Source of the DNA: Streptantibioticus ferralitis
GTDB lineage: Bacteria > Actinomycetota > Actinomycetes > Streptomycetales > Streptomycetaceae
Assembly (NCBI RefSeq): GCF_029223525.1
Contig: NZ_JARHTQ010000002.1
Coordinates: 248,001-312,000 of the forward strand
DNA: 64,000 nt
Direction: 5' to 3'
This document shows positions 15,796-24,591 of this stretch, in pieces (position 1 is the stretch's first letter; every line of letters begins with the position of its first letter). Below the pieces are notes generated by a model, which was not told where the DNA came from, made no database searches, and saw only the letters and a program-made list of their open reading frames with translations. The position numbers and the translations under genes are program-made.

Positions 15796-16740
15796 TCAGC
15801 GTGCCGGGTAGCTGTAGGTGTAGCCCTGGGCGTCCAACTGGTCGAGCAGCACCGCGAGCGCCGCGACGCTCTGCGAGCGGTCGCCGCCGGCGTCGTGCAT
15901 CAGGATGATGCCGCCGGGCTTCAGCTCCTGGTTGATGGTCTGCAGGATGGCCGGCACACCCGGACACTTCCAGTCGTTGGTGTCGACCGTCCAGCCGAGC
16001 GGCCGCAGGCCGTGGTCCGCCGCGATGTTCCGGATCGCCGGGCTGAAGTCACCGCCGGGCGCACGGTAGTACCACAGCTTCGCCCCGGCCCCGGCGGCGT
16101 CGGATATCTCGCGCTGGGCGTCGACTATCTCGTGCGTGTTGTAGTCGAGGGACTTGTGGCTCTGCTGCTCGTCATGGTGGACCGAGTGGTCGCAGAGCCG
16201 GAAGCCGGCCGCGGTGATCTCCTTGGTGAGATAGGGGTAGCGCTGGGCGTTGGGGCCTATCTCGCAGAAGGTGGCCTTCGCGTGGTGCTGCTCCAGCAGT
16301 GCCAGGACCTGCGGCGTCCACCGCGGGTCAGGCCCGTCGTCGAAGGTCAGTGCCACCGACTTCCCGCCGTCCTCCGTGCCGTGCTGGATGGCGGTGCTGA
16401 CCAGCGGCACGCCGGTCGGACGGGTGCCGGACGGGGTGCCCGGCTGCGGGGTGGGACTCGGCGTCGGAGTGGCGGAGGGGGTGTGCCGCGCGGACGCCGA
16501 CGCCGAGGAGGCGGTCGACGACGGTGCGGAGGCGGAGTGCCCGTCCGAGGTTGCCGAGGGAGTGCCGGACCCGGAGGCGGAGGCGGAGTTGGCGACGGAG
16601 GCGGAGGCGGAGGGCGAGGGGGACGGCGGGGCGACCGGAGCGGTGTGTGCGCTCACATGCGGACCGCACGCCGCCAAGGCGGCCCCGGACAGGGCCACCA
16701 CCAGGGCGGCTGTCGCCTTCTTCGCACTGGCGAATGCCAC
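15796..16740 (-). CDS. Polysaccharide deacetylase (NodB domain) lipoprotein
   Basis: 314 residues. The signal peptide ends in LAACGP (lipidated Cys about residue 25), followed by an 80-residue Ser/Ala/Thr/Pro low-complexity linker that should span the wall, then a canonical NodB domain: ALTFDDGPDPRWTP (catalytic Asp and first metal Asp), CDHSVHHDEQ (metal His), YYRAPGGDFSP and ILMHDAGGDRSQ. A peptidoglycan N-acetylglucosamine or chitooligosaccharide deacetylase is expected. Unlike the one at 5643, all catalytic motifs are intact. Single gene. Confidence 0.87.
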   Translation of the reverse strand: MAFASAKKATAALVVALSGAALAACGPHVSAHTAPVAPPSPSPSASASVANSASASGSGTPSATSDGHSASAPSSTASSASASARHTPSATPTPSPTPQPGTPSGTRPTGVPLVSTAIQHGTEDGGKSVALTFDDGPDPRWTPQVLALLEQHHAKATFCEIGPNAQRYPYLTKEITAAGFRLCDHSVHHDEQQSHKSLDYNTHEIVDAQREISDAAGAGAKLWYYRAPGGDFSPAIRNIAADHGLRPLGWTVDTNDWKCPGVPAILQTINQELKPGGIILMHDAGGDRSQSVAALAVLLDQLDAQGYTYSYPAR

Positions 16741-17249
16741 AGCTGTACCTCCAACGGCATCCTGACGGACGCCTGAGTTGCACCTTCAGTAACTACATAT
16801 GCGCGGTCAGTACGGATCGGGCGGGGAGTCGGGTTCGGCCAGTCCGGCCGCGAGCATCTGATGCGACGGGCCGCACCTTATGACTGATGGCGGCTGGCTC
16901 GCTCAACTCCGCTTCACCCCATGCAGGGGATCGGGTACGGAGAGTCCGATTTGCGTACTATGTCGTCAACCGTAGGGGAAGAGTGGTGGGTCAGCCCAGG
17001 CTGTTTGGATGTGAGATACGTCCCTTATGCGCTACGGCTCGCGTGTGACATGAGGGGAGGCGGGGTGACGTTTCCGCTCGTTCGGCTGACGCCGGCCGCT
17101 CGGTCGTGACGGCAGCCCCGCTGCCTCAACTCACTCAGTATGGGGGCGCGTTGCGGGATTCCGCACCGGTGCGTGCACGGTACGGGCGGCGAGGCCGCGC
17201 TGCGGGGTGGCGGGGCCTGGACCCTGGAGATGATGTGTGAGGGAAGCCT
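16741..17249. other. Intergenic region, promoter for the deacetylase; no protein gene recognised
   Basis: About 500 bases, less GC-rich than the surroundings. It must hold the promoter of the deacetylase (minus strand) and perhaps one for rightward transcription. A 14-codon frame at 17065-17109 (GTG start after GGGGAGGCGGG, ending TCG TGA) has a good ribosome binding site and could be a leader peptide, but there is no other support. Confidence 0.4.
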
Positions 17250-17342
17250 GTGGTTCGTGTGACCGGTGATCACTGGGATGCCGACGGCGGCAGGCAGGCG
17301 GTGGTCGCACTTCCGCCAGGAACGCTGGACGACGATGAGTAG
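17250..17342 (+). CDS. Possible 30-aa small protein
   Basis: A short frame from GTG 17250 to TAG 17340-17342 is preceded by AGGGA at 17240-17244, a well spaced ribosome binding site. The product is acidic at its end (ALPPGTLDDDE) and starts with VRVTGDHWDADGGRQAV. It converges on the lsr2-like gene. No homologue recognised; supported only by its ribosome binding site and biased composition. Confidence 0.3.
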   Translation: MVRVTGDHWDADGGRQAVVALPPGTLDDDE

Positions 17343-17375
17343 CCGCCTGCCGCGTACGGGGTTTGCCGGGCGAGG

Positions 17376-17705
17376 TCAGCTCGCCGCTTCGTACCGCTCC
17401 AGTACGTCGCGGGGAATCCGGCCGCGCGGGCTGACCTCGATGCCCTGCTCCTTGGCCCAGGCGCGGACCTTGACCGGGTCGGGGCCGGTGGCGGCCGACT
17501 GCTTGCCGAGGCTCCGGCGCGACCCTCCGGTCTTCCTGCCGTGCCGGATGAAAGGCGCCAGCGCCTCCAGGAGTTTGTCGTAGTTGTCGGCTCCGAGGTC
17601 GATCTCGTAGCCGATGCCGTCCACACTGAAGGTGTGGGTGGCAATGTCGTCACCCGGTTCACCGTTGATGTCGTCGGTGAAAAGAGTGATCACGCGCTGA
17701 ACCAT
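17376..17705 (-). CDS. Lsr2-family nucleoid-associated protein
   Basis: 109 residues, full length for Lsr2. The N-terminal dimerisation domain includes the hallmark FTDDINGEPGDDIATHTFSVDG, then YEIDLGADNYDKLLEALAPF. After a basic linker (GRKTGGSRRSLGKQ), the C-terminal DNA-binding domain ends with VRAWAKEQGIEVSPRGRIPR; the RGR triplet is the minor-groove hook that selects AT-rich DNA. Lsr2 silences horizontally acquired genes. Streptomyces usually have two paralogues (Lsr2 and LsrL); which one this is cannot be decided here. Confidence 0.93.
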   Translation of the reverse strand: MVQRVITLFTDDINGEPGDDIATHTFSVDGIGYEIDLGADNYDKLLEALAPFIRHGRKTGGSRRSLGKQSAATGPDPVKVRAWAKEQGIEVSPRGRIPRDVLERYEAAS

Positions 17706-17829
17706 TGTCTTGGATCCTTTCCAGGCAGGCCAGTGGATGCTACCCGCGTCTGCTGCACGGACCCAAAGGCATGGGGAAGTAATGGCTGTTCCGGGCTCCT
17801 TGACGGCCCCGGCCGACAGTCATAACCCC

Positions 17830-18417
17830 TCAAGTGGTGCGCGGCGGTAGGGGGAGCGGGAGACCTGGCAGGCCGTCGAGACTGAAGCCCACGTGCTCCT
17901 TCTTCTCGCAGTAGGCGGAGAAGGACTCCTCGGTCTCCCGGGCGAAGCGCTGGGTGTGCAGGGTACGGTCCTCGCGGTAGTCCAGATAGGGCACCGCGTA
18001 TCCGCAGGTGTCACTGATGCGTTCCGCGGTGACCACGATGACCGCGCGCAGGTCGGTGCGGCCGCGGAACTCGTCGCCGAAGTGCGGGAGCAGCTCGTCC
18101 CAGCGTGGGTCGTCGCGGAAGACCGGCTCACCCCGCCCGTGGATGCGGACGATTTTGGGCGGGCCGGTGAACGCGCACCACATCACGGTGATGCGGCCGT
18201 TCTCCCGCAGGTGGGCGATGGTTTCGGCGCCGCTGCCGCCGAGGTCGAGGTAGGCGACGGTGCGGTCGTCCAGCACCGCGAAGGAACCGGCGAGGCCCTT
18301 CGGCGAGACATTGACATGGCCGTCATCGGCCAGTGGCGCGGTGGCCGTGAAGAACAGATGCTGTTCCGCTATGAACTCCCGCAACCGGCCGTCGATTCGC
18401 GCATGAGTCTTTCCCAT
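17830..18417 (-). CDS. Pyridoxamine 5'-phosphate oxidase-family (split-barrel) protein
   Basis: 195 residues from ATG 18417 with an FMN-binding split barrel: FFTATAPLADDGHVNVSPKGL, VAYLDLGGSGAETIAHLRENGRITVMWCAF and IVRIHGRGEPVF. The motif set is that of the PPOX class that includes general stress flavin or F420 proteins, and not true PdxH. The C-terminus LPGLPLPLPPRT is Pro-rich. The in-frame GTG 18441 is an alternative start. Reaction unknown. It is flanked by a divergent permease gene. Confidence 0.82.
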   Translation of the reverse strand: MGKTHARIDGRLREFIAEQHLFFTATAPLADDGHVNVSPKGLAGSFAVLDDRTVAYLDLGGSGAETIAHLRENGRITVMWCAFTGPPKIVRIHGRGEPVFRDDPRWDELLPHFGDEFRGRTDLRAVIVVTAERISDTCGYAVPYLDYREDRTLHTQRFARETEESFSAYCEKKEHVGFSLDGLPGLPLPLPPRTT

Positions 18418-18602
18418 GACGCCATTGTCACCACCCGGCACCGTGACCGCCCACGGTTTTCTCCGTTCATGGCAACGGCGGCCCGGCGCGCCATGATGGT
18501 CCGAATCGCGTTACGGGCGTGTCATCCGGGGCCGACCACCGTAACCGCGTGGTAATCGGGTAGGCCGACGGGCTGTCACATCCGGCTCTTACCGTCCGTC
18601 GC

Positions 18603-20321
18603 ATGACCGATACAGCCGTGCACTCCGCCGAAGGATCCTCCACCGCTTCGCCGTCCGCCGACCGAAGCGCGGCGCCGCTGCGCAACTATGCCAAGTCGGC
18701 CGCCGACGAGAGCCGGGAGGACTACTCGCTGCGCTACGCGCCGCATTCCTTCCGCCGGTGGTCTCCCGGGATGGTCACCTCCACGGCATTGGGCGGTATC
18801 GCCTATCTCGCCGACTTCGCGATCGGCGCCTCCATCGTGATGGCGTACGGATTCACCAACGCGGCGGCGGCCATCGCGACCGCCGCCGTGGTCATCTTCC
18901 TGACCGGGATTCCGATCGCCCGTGCGGTCGCCCGACACGGTGTGGACATGGATCTGCTCACCCGGGGCTGCGGATTCGGCTACTTCGGTTCGACGTTGAC
19001 GTCGCTGATCTACGCCAGCTTCACCTTCATCTTCTTCGCGCTCGAAGGCTCGATCATGGCGCAGGCCTTCCACGAGGCGCTCCATCTGCCGCTGTCGGTC
19101 GGGTATTTGGTCACCACGCTCATCGTGATCCCTTTCGTCTTCCGGGGGATGAGCGCGCTGGCCAAGCTGCAGGCGTGGACGCAGCCGATCTGGCTGATCG
19201 GCATGGCGCTGCCCTTCGTCGTCCTTGCCGCGACCGCGCCCGGGAAATTCGCGTCCTTCACCCAGTTCGGCGGTACGGACGGCGCCGGATCCGGCTTCTC
19301 GCTCATCGGTTATGGCACGGGCATCGGCATCGCGCTCTCGCTCATCGGGCAGATCGGCGAACAGGCCGACTATCTGCGCTTCATGCCCGCCAGGAGCGAA
19401 CAGAACGCCAGGAAGTGGGAGTTCGCCGTGCTGGCGGCGGGGCCCGGCTGGGTGGTGATCGGGGCGCTCAAGCAACTCGGTGGCGCGTTCCTGGCGTTCT
19501 GCGCTCTGGAAGCGGTCGGCAAGGCCCATGCCCTGGAACCGATCGCGCCGTACGTGCAGGCGTTGCGGCCCTGGTTCGGGGCGGCCGCGCTGCCGGTGGC
19601 CGCGGTCTACGTCGTGGTCTCCCAGATAAAGATCAACACGACCAACGCCTACTCCGGCTCGCTGTCGTGGTCGAACTTCTTCTCGCGGATCACCCACCGG
19701 CACCCGGGCCGGGTCTGGTACATCTTCCTCAACGTCGGAATCTCGCTGGCGCTGATGGAACTGAACATGTTCAGCGCGCTGAACACACTGCTCGGCTTCT
19801 ACTCCAACGTCGGTATCGCGTGGATCGCTTCGGTCGCCGCCGACCTGGTGATCAACAAGCCGCTGGGGCTGAGCCCGAAGTACATCGAGTTCAAGCGGGC
19901 CTATCTGCACCCGGTGAATCCGGCCGGCTTCGGGTCCATGGCCGTCGCGTCACTGGTGTCGATCGCCGCCTTCTTCGGTGCGTTCGGCAGCCTCGCGAAG
20001 GCGTTCAGCACCTTCATCGCACTGGGGCTCGCGATGGTGCTCAGCCCGTTGATCGCCCGGCTGACCCGGGGGCGTTACTACCTGGCCCGGCCGAACCCGG
20101 TGAGCGGTCCGGGCGTTGAGGTCGCCGACATCACCGCCACCCACACCTGCGCGGTCTGCGAGACGGCCTATGAACTGCCGGACATCGCCGACTGCCCGGC
20201 GCACGGCGGGGCGGTCTGCTCACTGTGCTGCAGTCTGGACGCCGGGTGTCACGACAGGTGCACCAAGCAGTCGGGAGACGGGCCGGTCCTGCTGCCGCCG
20301 CCGACGCTGCGCGGCGCCTGA
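18603..20321 (+). CDS. NCS1-family (cytosine/purine) permease with a Cys-rich C-terminal domain
   Basis: 572 residues. About residues 50-490 form a 12-helix nucleobase:cation symporter of the NCS1 family (SFRRWSPGMVTSTALGG, GYGTGIGIALSLIGQIGEQADYLRFMP, QIKINTTNAYSGSLSWSNFF). The N-terminus is an unusually long Ser/Ala-rich tail. The last 60 residues form an extra cytosolic module with eight Cys and several His (THTCAVCETAYELPDIADC, AHGGAVCSLCCSLDAGCHDRC), probably a zinc-binding B-box or ring-like domain, absent from ordinary cytosine permeases (about 400-450 residues). The tail suggests sensing or partner binding coupled to transport. The substrate is inferred from family only. Confidence 0.82.
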   Translation: MTDTAVHSAEGSSTASPSADRSAAPLRNYAKSAADESREDYSLRYAPHSFRRWSPGMVTSTALGGIAYLADFAIGASIVMAYGFTNAAAAIATAAVVIFLTGIPIARAVARHGVDMDLLTRGCGFGYFGSTLTSLIYASFTFIFFALEGSIMAQAFHEALHLPLSVGYLVTTLIVIPFVFRGMSALAKLQAWTQPIWLIGMALPFVVLAATAPGKFASFTQFGGTDGAGSGFSLIGYGTGIGIALSLIGQIGEQADYLRFMPARSEQNARKWEFAVLAAGPGWVVIGALKQLGGAFLAFCALEAVGKAHALEPIAPYVQALRPWFGAAALPVAAVYVVVSQIKINTTNAYSGSLSWSNFFSRITHRHPGRVWYIFLNVGISLALMELNMFSALNTLLGFYSNVGIAWIASVAADLVINKPLGLSPKYIEFKRAYLHPVNPAGFGSMAVASLVSIAAFFGAFGSLAKAFSTFIALGLAMVLSPLIARLTRGRYYLARPNPVSGPGVEVADITATHTCAVCETAYELPDIADCPAHGGAVCSLCCSLDAGCHDRCTKQSGDGPVLLPPPTLRGA

Positions 20322-20533
20322 CCCGGCGCCGGTGAGAGTGCGGTATCAGCCCGCCGATGCGGTGTTTATCGGCTGCTTATGGGGGCCCTGGACGGTGGTG
20401 AGCGCAGTTCCGCCGTCGGCGAGAGAAACCGGAGTACCCCATGGGCCCCCACGCTGTCGATCGTTTCAAGTGCAGTGCTCTCGTGGTCCGTCGTGGCGTG
20501 TAACGGATGGACCTTCCACAGGGCCAGGCCCTG

Positions 20534-21553
20534 ATGCGGATCGAGCTGGACGCCCGCGCGCTGGGCCACGTCAGGTTCGCCCTGTCGCCGCTGCACACTC
20601 TCACCGAGGCGCTGCTGCTGATGCGCGGCGCCGCGGCCCCCGGCCGTGCCGGGGTGGCACGGCGTGTCGCGGAGACCCTGCGTGCCCGCCGACTCGACCT
20701 GCTGGCCGCACTGTTCGGCGAACCCTGCGACTACATCCCCGACTTCATCACCCCGCGGCCGGTCAGCTACGAGGAGTCCATGGACGGCGAACTCCACCGG
20801 ATAGCGACGGCGCGGCCAGCAGAGGTCCGGGAGGAAATGGCCCTGCTCATCCACGGCGGTCCCGGGACCCGCGGGCTGGCCGGCAGCCCCGTGCCCCGGC
20901 CGCTGCTGCGGGCGTTACGCCGCGGCGAGCGCGTGCTGGCGGAACAAGTCGCCGCGGAGCTCGCCCAGTTGTGGCAGACGGTCGTGCACCCGCACTGGCC
21001 CGGTTTGCGGGCCCGGATGGAGGCCGACATCGCGCACCGGGCCCAGCTGATCGCCCGCCAGGGCATGGTCAGCATGCTCGTCGGCCTCCACCCGTGGATC
21101 GAGTGGGGCGGCCATCAGGTGCGGCTGGCCGGTCCGGCCCGTACCCAAGTCCGCGGCGCCACCTCCCTGTTGCTGGTGCCCAGGGGGTTCGGTTCCAGCC
21201 TGATCACCATCAGCGGCTCCCGCGACCACCGCTACCGCCGTCAGCCGCTGCTGATGTACCCCGCCCTGCCCGTGCCGGACGCCCCACGGCCCGCCCCACC
21301 CGCCGCCCATGAACTCCTCGGCAGCACCCGCGCGATACTGCTCGCCGATGTGAGCACCCCGCGCACCACGGCTCAACTCGCCGGTCGGCACGGCCTCAGC
21401 AAGAGCACCGTCTCCTACCACCTCGGAGTCCTGCACCGTGGCGGCCTGGTCACCAAGACCCGCGACGCCCGCCAGGTGCTGTACCAGCGGACCCACCGGG
21501 CGGACCGGCTGCTGCTCGATCCGTCGCTTGGCCTCCCGGTGCGTACCGGTTGA
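20534..21553 (+). CDS. ArsR-like winged-helix regulator (DUF5937 type) with a TTA codon
   Basis: 339 residues: N-terminal region of the DUF5937 kind found in actinobacterial regulators (MRIELDARALGHVRFALSPLH), and a C-terminal winged helix at about 265-325 (TTAQLAGRHGLSKSTVSYHL, then LGVLHRGGLVTKTRDARQVLYQR). ATG 20534 fits the family start better than ATG 20507. The codon at 20915-20917 is TTA (Leu128), so translation should need the bldA tRNA and be limited to late growth. A long-loop hairpin (9-bp arms at 20380-20388 and 20453-20461) lies in its leader. The target is unknown. Confidence 0.8.
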   Translation: MRIELDARALGHVRFALSPLHTLTEALLLMRGAAAPGRAGVARRVAETLRARRLDLLAALFGEPCDYIPDFITPRPVSYEESMDGELHRIATARPAEVREEMALLIHGGPGTRGLAGSPVPRPLLRALRRGERVLAEQVAAELAQLWQTVVHPHWPGLRARMEADIAHRAQLIARQGMVSMLVGLHPWIEWGGHQVRLAGPARTQVRGATSLLLVPRGFGSSLITISGSRDHRYRRQPLLMYPALPVPDAPRPAPPAAHELLGSTRAILLADVSTPRTTAQLAGRHGLSKSTVSYHLGVLHRGGLVTKTRDARQVLYQRTHRADRLLLDPSLGLPVRTG

Positions 21554-21585
21554 GTCGAGGGTGGACCTGACGCAGGAATTGAAAA

Positions 21586-21618
21586 GGATTCGAGGGAGGA
21601 TTCGAGCCCCTTCGAATC
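21586..21618. repeat. Short direct and inverted repeat cluster
   Basis: GGATTCGAG occurs twice (21586-21594, 21598-21606) and the second copy forms a 7-bp inverted repeat with TCGAATC (21612-21618). It is AT-richer than its surroundings and lies between the stop of the TTA regulator and the convergent PP2C gene, so it may act in termination or as a protein site. Confidence 0.5.
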
Positions 21619-21762
21619 AATTGCCCCCATCGCGGCACCTGGTGTTCCGTGATGGCGCTCACCCGTCGTCAGACGGGCGCCATGAACGGGCTGCGGTCGC
21701 CGGTCTGCAGGGGGGACCGGCGGCCGTACGCCTGTGTCGTGGAGTCCCGCCCGGGCAGCGGT

Positions 21763-22518
21763 TCAGGAAGCGGGGGACCACTCACCGATGCGCACCACGG
21801 CAAGCGTGATGTTGTCCGGGCCGCCCGCCTCGATCGCCGCCTTCCACAGCTCGAAGGCCGCTCGGCCGTCCTCGTACTCGCGCAGCAGGCGCTCGAGCAC
21901 GTCATCGGGCACCGGATCGGTCAGACCGTCGGTACACACCAGATAGCGGGCGTCCTCGGTCAGCGGGTGACGCAGGACGTGCGGATGGACTTCGCTGAAC
22001 TCAATGGTGCCGCCGAGCGTCTGGGTGACGATGGGTGTGGTGCGCTGCCCCGGAGCCAGCGGTGGATTGTCGTCCACACTGAGCTGACGCAGCCCGTCCT
22101 GGCCGATGTGGAAGACCCGGCTGTCGCCGACGTTGAAGGCGAGGACAGACTCCGGCAGTACGACGACACCCGCGACCGTGGTGCCCATGGTGAGCAGGTC
22201 GGGGTTGGCCTCGGCGGCCGCGTACACATCGTGGTTGCAGGCGTTCAGGGCTTCGCGGACGGCCGACTCGGTGTCGAGCGCACGGCCGACCCTGGACAGC
22301 CGGCGGACGGTCAGCGCGCTGGCCACCTCACCCCCCGGCTGCCCGCCGAGACCGTCGGCGACCGCTACGGCCAGCGGCGTGCCGAACGGGAACAGCAGGG
22401 TCTGCGGGTTGTCGGTCACGGTGCCACACAGCGTCCACGGCCCGACCGCCAGGCTGTCCTCGTTGTGCTCCCGCACCAGTCCGACGTGGCTCAACGCGCT
22501 CACCGCGATGTAGGCCAT
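21763..22518 (-). CDS. PP2C-family Ser/Thr protein phosphatase
   Basis: 251 residues of a stand-alone PPM/PP2C catalytic domain: LSHVGLVREHNEDSLAVG (motif 1 with Asp for metal), AVADGLGGQPGGEVAS (motif 2), MGTTVAGVVVL, FNVGDSRVFHIG, VCTDGLTDPV and GGPDNITLAVV (last metal Asp). All metal-coordinating Asp are kept, so it should be active. Cytosolic, no membrane anchor, so not the PstP cell-division phosphatase. Likely reverses Hanks-type kinase phosphorylation; the kinase partner is not in the window. Confidence 0.9.
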   Translation of the reverse strand: MAYIAVSALSHVGLVREHNEDSLAVGPWTLCGTVTDNPQTLLFPFGTPLAVAVADGLGGQPGGEVASALTVRRLSRVGRALDTESAVREALNACNHDVYAAAEANPDLLTMGTTVAGVVVLPESVLAFNVGDSRVFHIGQDGLRQLSVDDNPPLAPGQRTTPIVTQTLGGTIEFSEVHPHVLRHPLTEDARYLVCTDGLTDPVPDDVLERLLREYEDGRAAFELWKAAIEAGGPDNITLAVVRIGEWSPAS

Positions 22519-22698
22519 GACGGCTCGCCTCCCGTCCCGGCAGGCGTACTGCCCTCTGTCCCATTGTCGCGCCCAGCCCGACGGTGTGCGCAGTGTTCGG
22601 GCCGTCCGTGCCGACCGCGCTTCACCTGCGAGCTCACCGCAGGTACGCGCTGACCGCTGGAAAGCGCCGACGCGAAGCGGCCACCGCGCGGCGCTGGG

Positions 22699-22870
22699 TC
22701 AGGGCAGTTGTGCGGACTGGGCGTGCCGGAAGACGTTCTTCGGGTCCCACTTCGCCTTCGCCCGGCGCAGACGGGCATGGTTGTCCTTGTGGCAGAGCGT
22801 CGACCACGGCACTTTCGAGGTGTTCCACTCGGCGTCGCCGAGGTCGGTGTCCTCCCTGCCTGCTCGGGCG
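22699..22870 (-). pseudogene. Remnant of an FAD-linked (BBE-domain) oxidoreductase
   Basis: The minus strand encodes only the C-terminal end of a berberine-bridge-type oxidoreductase: DLGDAEWNTSKVPWSTLCHK, then DNHARLRRAKAKWDPKNVFR and HAQSAQLP before TGA at 22699-22701. The WDPxNVF block is the family's closing motif. No N-terminal FAD domain is present upstream and there is no usable start, so this is a decayed 3' fragment. Confidence 0.75.
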
Positions 22871-22953
22871 TCTCGGAGCGCTCAGGGGCAGGCCTGCCCG
22901 GGCACCGCCCGCGGCACCGACGTGGCGAAGGCTCAACTGCCCGTCGGCTGGCG

Positions 22954-23655
22954 TCACTTGTGGAATGCCGGCGACAAAAGTGCGTACCCCAGCAGTCCGA
23001 AGGTCGCGACTGACATGAGCGGGACCAGGAACTTGGTTTCGACGCTGTTGCCGCTGCTCTTTATCAGGACGATCTCGTAGCGCTGCTTATGTGGCCACAG
23101 CAGCGGTGCACCCATCTTGGTGAGGCAGTCGCCGATGAGATGGGCGAGGGTGCCCAGTGCCACGGTGTACGGGAGCCAGACCGGAGCGCTCGGCATGAAG
23201 CGGTCGAGCACGAAGGTGCCGGCGACCGCGAGGACCATCACGGTGAGCCACGTGTGGTGACCGCGGCCGGGCCAGTGCGCGTGCAGTGCCTTGAGCGCCA
23301 GCGCAAGGAGGACGAAGGTGGTACCCAGGGTGAAGTCGCGTCCCAGGTAGGTGATTCCCGCCCAGGTCCCGCCGCCGACGAGCGCGGTGAACAGCAGCGA
23401 GTGGGTGGCGTGCCGGTGCCCGCCGGAGATCCAGGCCACGATGCGGCACAGCGCTTTGGAGAGCGGACCGAGGAAGTTTGCGATCGTCCCGTCGTGGTGG
23501 TCGAGATCGGGCAGCAGCGCGGCGCCGGCGCACAGGATGGTGCCCAACACGATGTCAGCGGGTTTGAGATGGGTGTGCAACAGCAGCGGCGGAAGGAAGG
23601 GCGCGGCGCCCGCGTACAGCATCGCTCCGCTGACGGCGTGTGAGTGACCCATCAT
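22954..23655 (-). CDS. DUF457/YdjM-type membrane-bound metal-dependent hydrolase
   Basis: 233-residue inner-membrane protein with five or so hydrophobic helices. Polar motifs characteristic of DUF457 are visible: MGHSHAVSGAMLY at the N-terminus, LLPDLDHHDGTIANF near residue 50, GGHRHATHSLLF near residue 78 and LAHLIGDCLTKMGAPLLWP near 170; these His/Asp residues would bind a metal. In E. coli the relative YdjM is an SOS-induced membrane protein. Two adjacent ATG codons (23655, 23652) are possible starts. It lies at the edge of an accessory patch. Confidence 0.85.
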   Translation of the reverse strand: MMGHSHAVSGAMLYAGAAPFLPPLLLHTHLKPADIVLGTILCAGAALLPDLDHHDGTIANFLGPLSKALCRIVAWISGGHRHATHSLLFTALVGGGTWAGITYLGRDFTLGTTFVLLALALKALHAHWPGRGHHTWLTVMVLAVAGTFVLDRFMPSAPVWLPYTVALGTLAHLIGDCLTKMGAPLLWPHKQRYEIVLIKSSGNSVETKFLVPLMSVATFGLLGYALLSPAFHK

Positions 23656-24120
23656 GGTTGGTTCTCAACCCCCGTTGACCGTCTGAGATGCCGGCCTGGT
23701 CAGGCCGCCCGCTTCGGTGAGCGCGGATGACGTTATCAGCAGAGGCTGGCACAGGATTCGGGGGCGGCCATCCCGTCTGACACCGACCCAGGCGGAGCCA
23801 AGCAGCCTTGGCACCCAGGGGCGAGCTCGCTTCACGTTCGTATGGGTCGATGGCAGACGGGATGGCAGCCAGGACCCGAACTGGTCGTCCAGGGGCGCGG
23901 GGAGTGCGGCGCCGGCCAGTTGGCCCAGGCCGGCGGGGATGGGCGATGATGAGCGGGTAGGCACGGTCTTCCGTCGTGAGGATCAGGGACGCGACACCTC
24001 ATGATCACCGGAAGCCATGCCTACCTCCGACTCACCGCCGGACAGCCGACCACGAAACATCGCGATCCACCCGATCGCCTGTCAACCGGATAGAGCGCGA
24101 GAACCACGACGCCCTGGGCG
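23656..24120. other. Intergenic region without a recognisable gene
   Basis: Frames of about 95 codons are open here on both strands (23665-23964 minus, 23717-24004 plus), but neither has a convincing ribosome binding site, codon bias or family resemblance. It lies in the accessory patch and may be decayed coding DNA. Confidence 0.4.
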
Positions 24121-24591
24121 TTACTCCACGTGTCCGTACCAGACATGGGCCGTCCAGATGCGCTCAAGGCGGACACGTGAGCCAGCCCTGGAGGCATGCC
24201 AGATCCTGTCGTGCCCGGCATAGATGCCAACGTGGTAGATGCTGCTTCCGTGGTGGAAGAAGACCAGGTCACCGGGGGCACGAGAGGCGGCAGCGACATG
24301 ATGTGTGCGGGAATACTGAGCGGTTGCGGTCCGTGGCAGTAGCCTGCCTGCCGCGCGGAACGCGTACAGGGTCAGCCCGGAGCAGTCGAATCGGGACGGC
24401 CCGGCGGCGCCGTACTCATACGGTGATCCCTGCTTGGATGCTGCCACCTCCAAGGCCCGCCTGGCCACAGTCGTTCCTATGGCTTGGGAAGGAAGGCTGG
24501 GAACGAGGGCGCCCGCGGTGAGAGCTGCAGCGGCGAGGATCGACGTTGCCTCTGGCCGGGAGAACAGGGCGGATGCAAACCGAACAGTCAT
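24121..24591 (-). CDS. Secreted NlpC/P60-family endopeptidase
   Basis: 156 residues from ATG 24591. The N-terminal hydrophobic segment (ATSILAAAALTAGALVPSLPSQA) is a signal peptide, followed by a compact NlpC/P60 domain: SPYEYGAAGPSRFDCSGLTL with catalytic Cys, APGDLVFFHHGSSIYHVGIYAG with catalytic His and a C-terminal HVWYGHVE. Catalytic Cys, His and a third polar residue (His) are present. It should cut the D-Glu-diaminopimelate bond of peptidoglycan stem peptides. It has no wall-binding or coiled-coil domain and is therefore a minimal enzyme. Confidence 0.88.
   Translation of the reverse strand: MTVRFASALFSRPEATSILAAAALTAGALVPSLPSQAIGTTVARRALEVAASKQGSPYEYGAAGPSRFDCSGLTLYAFRAAGRLLPRTATAQYSRTHHVAAASRAPGDLVFFHHGSSIYHVGIYAGHDRIWHASRAGSRVRLERIWTAHVWYGHVE

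Noticed and set aside
21586-21618. Possible tRNA 3' end or attachment site because of GATTCGA/TCGAATC
   Set aside because: No acceptor stem, anticodon arm or CCA context could be folded around it, and no integrase or second copy is seen.
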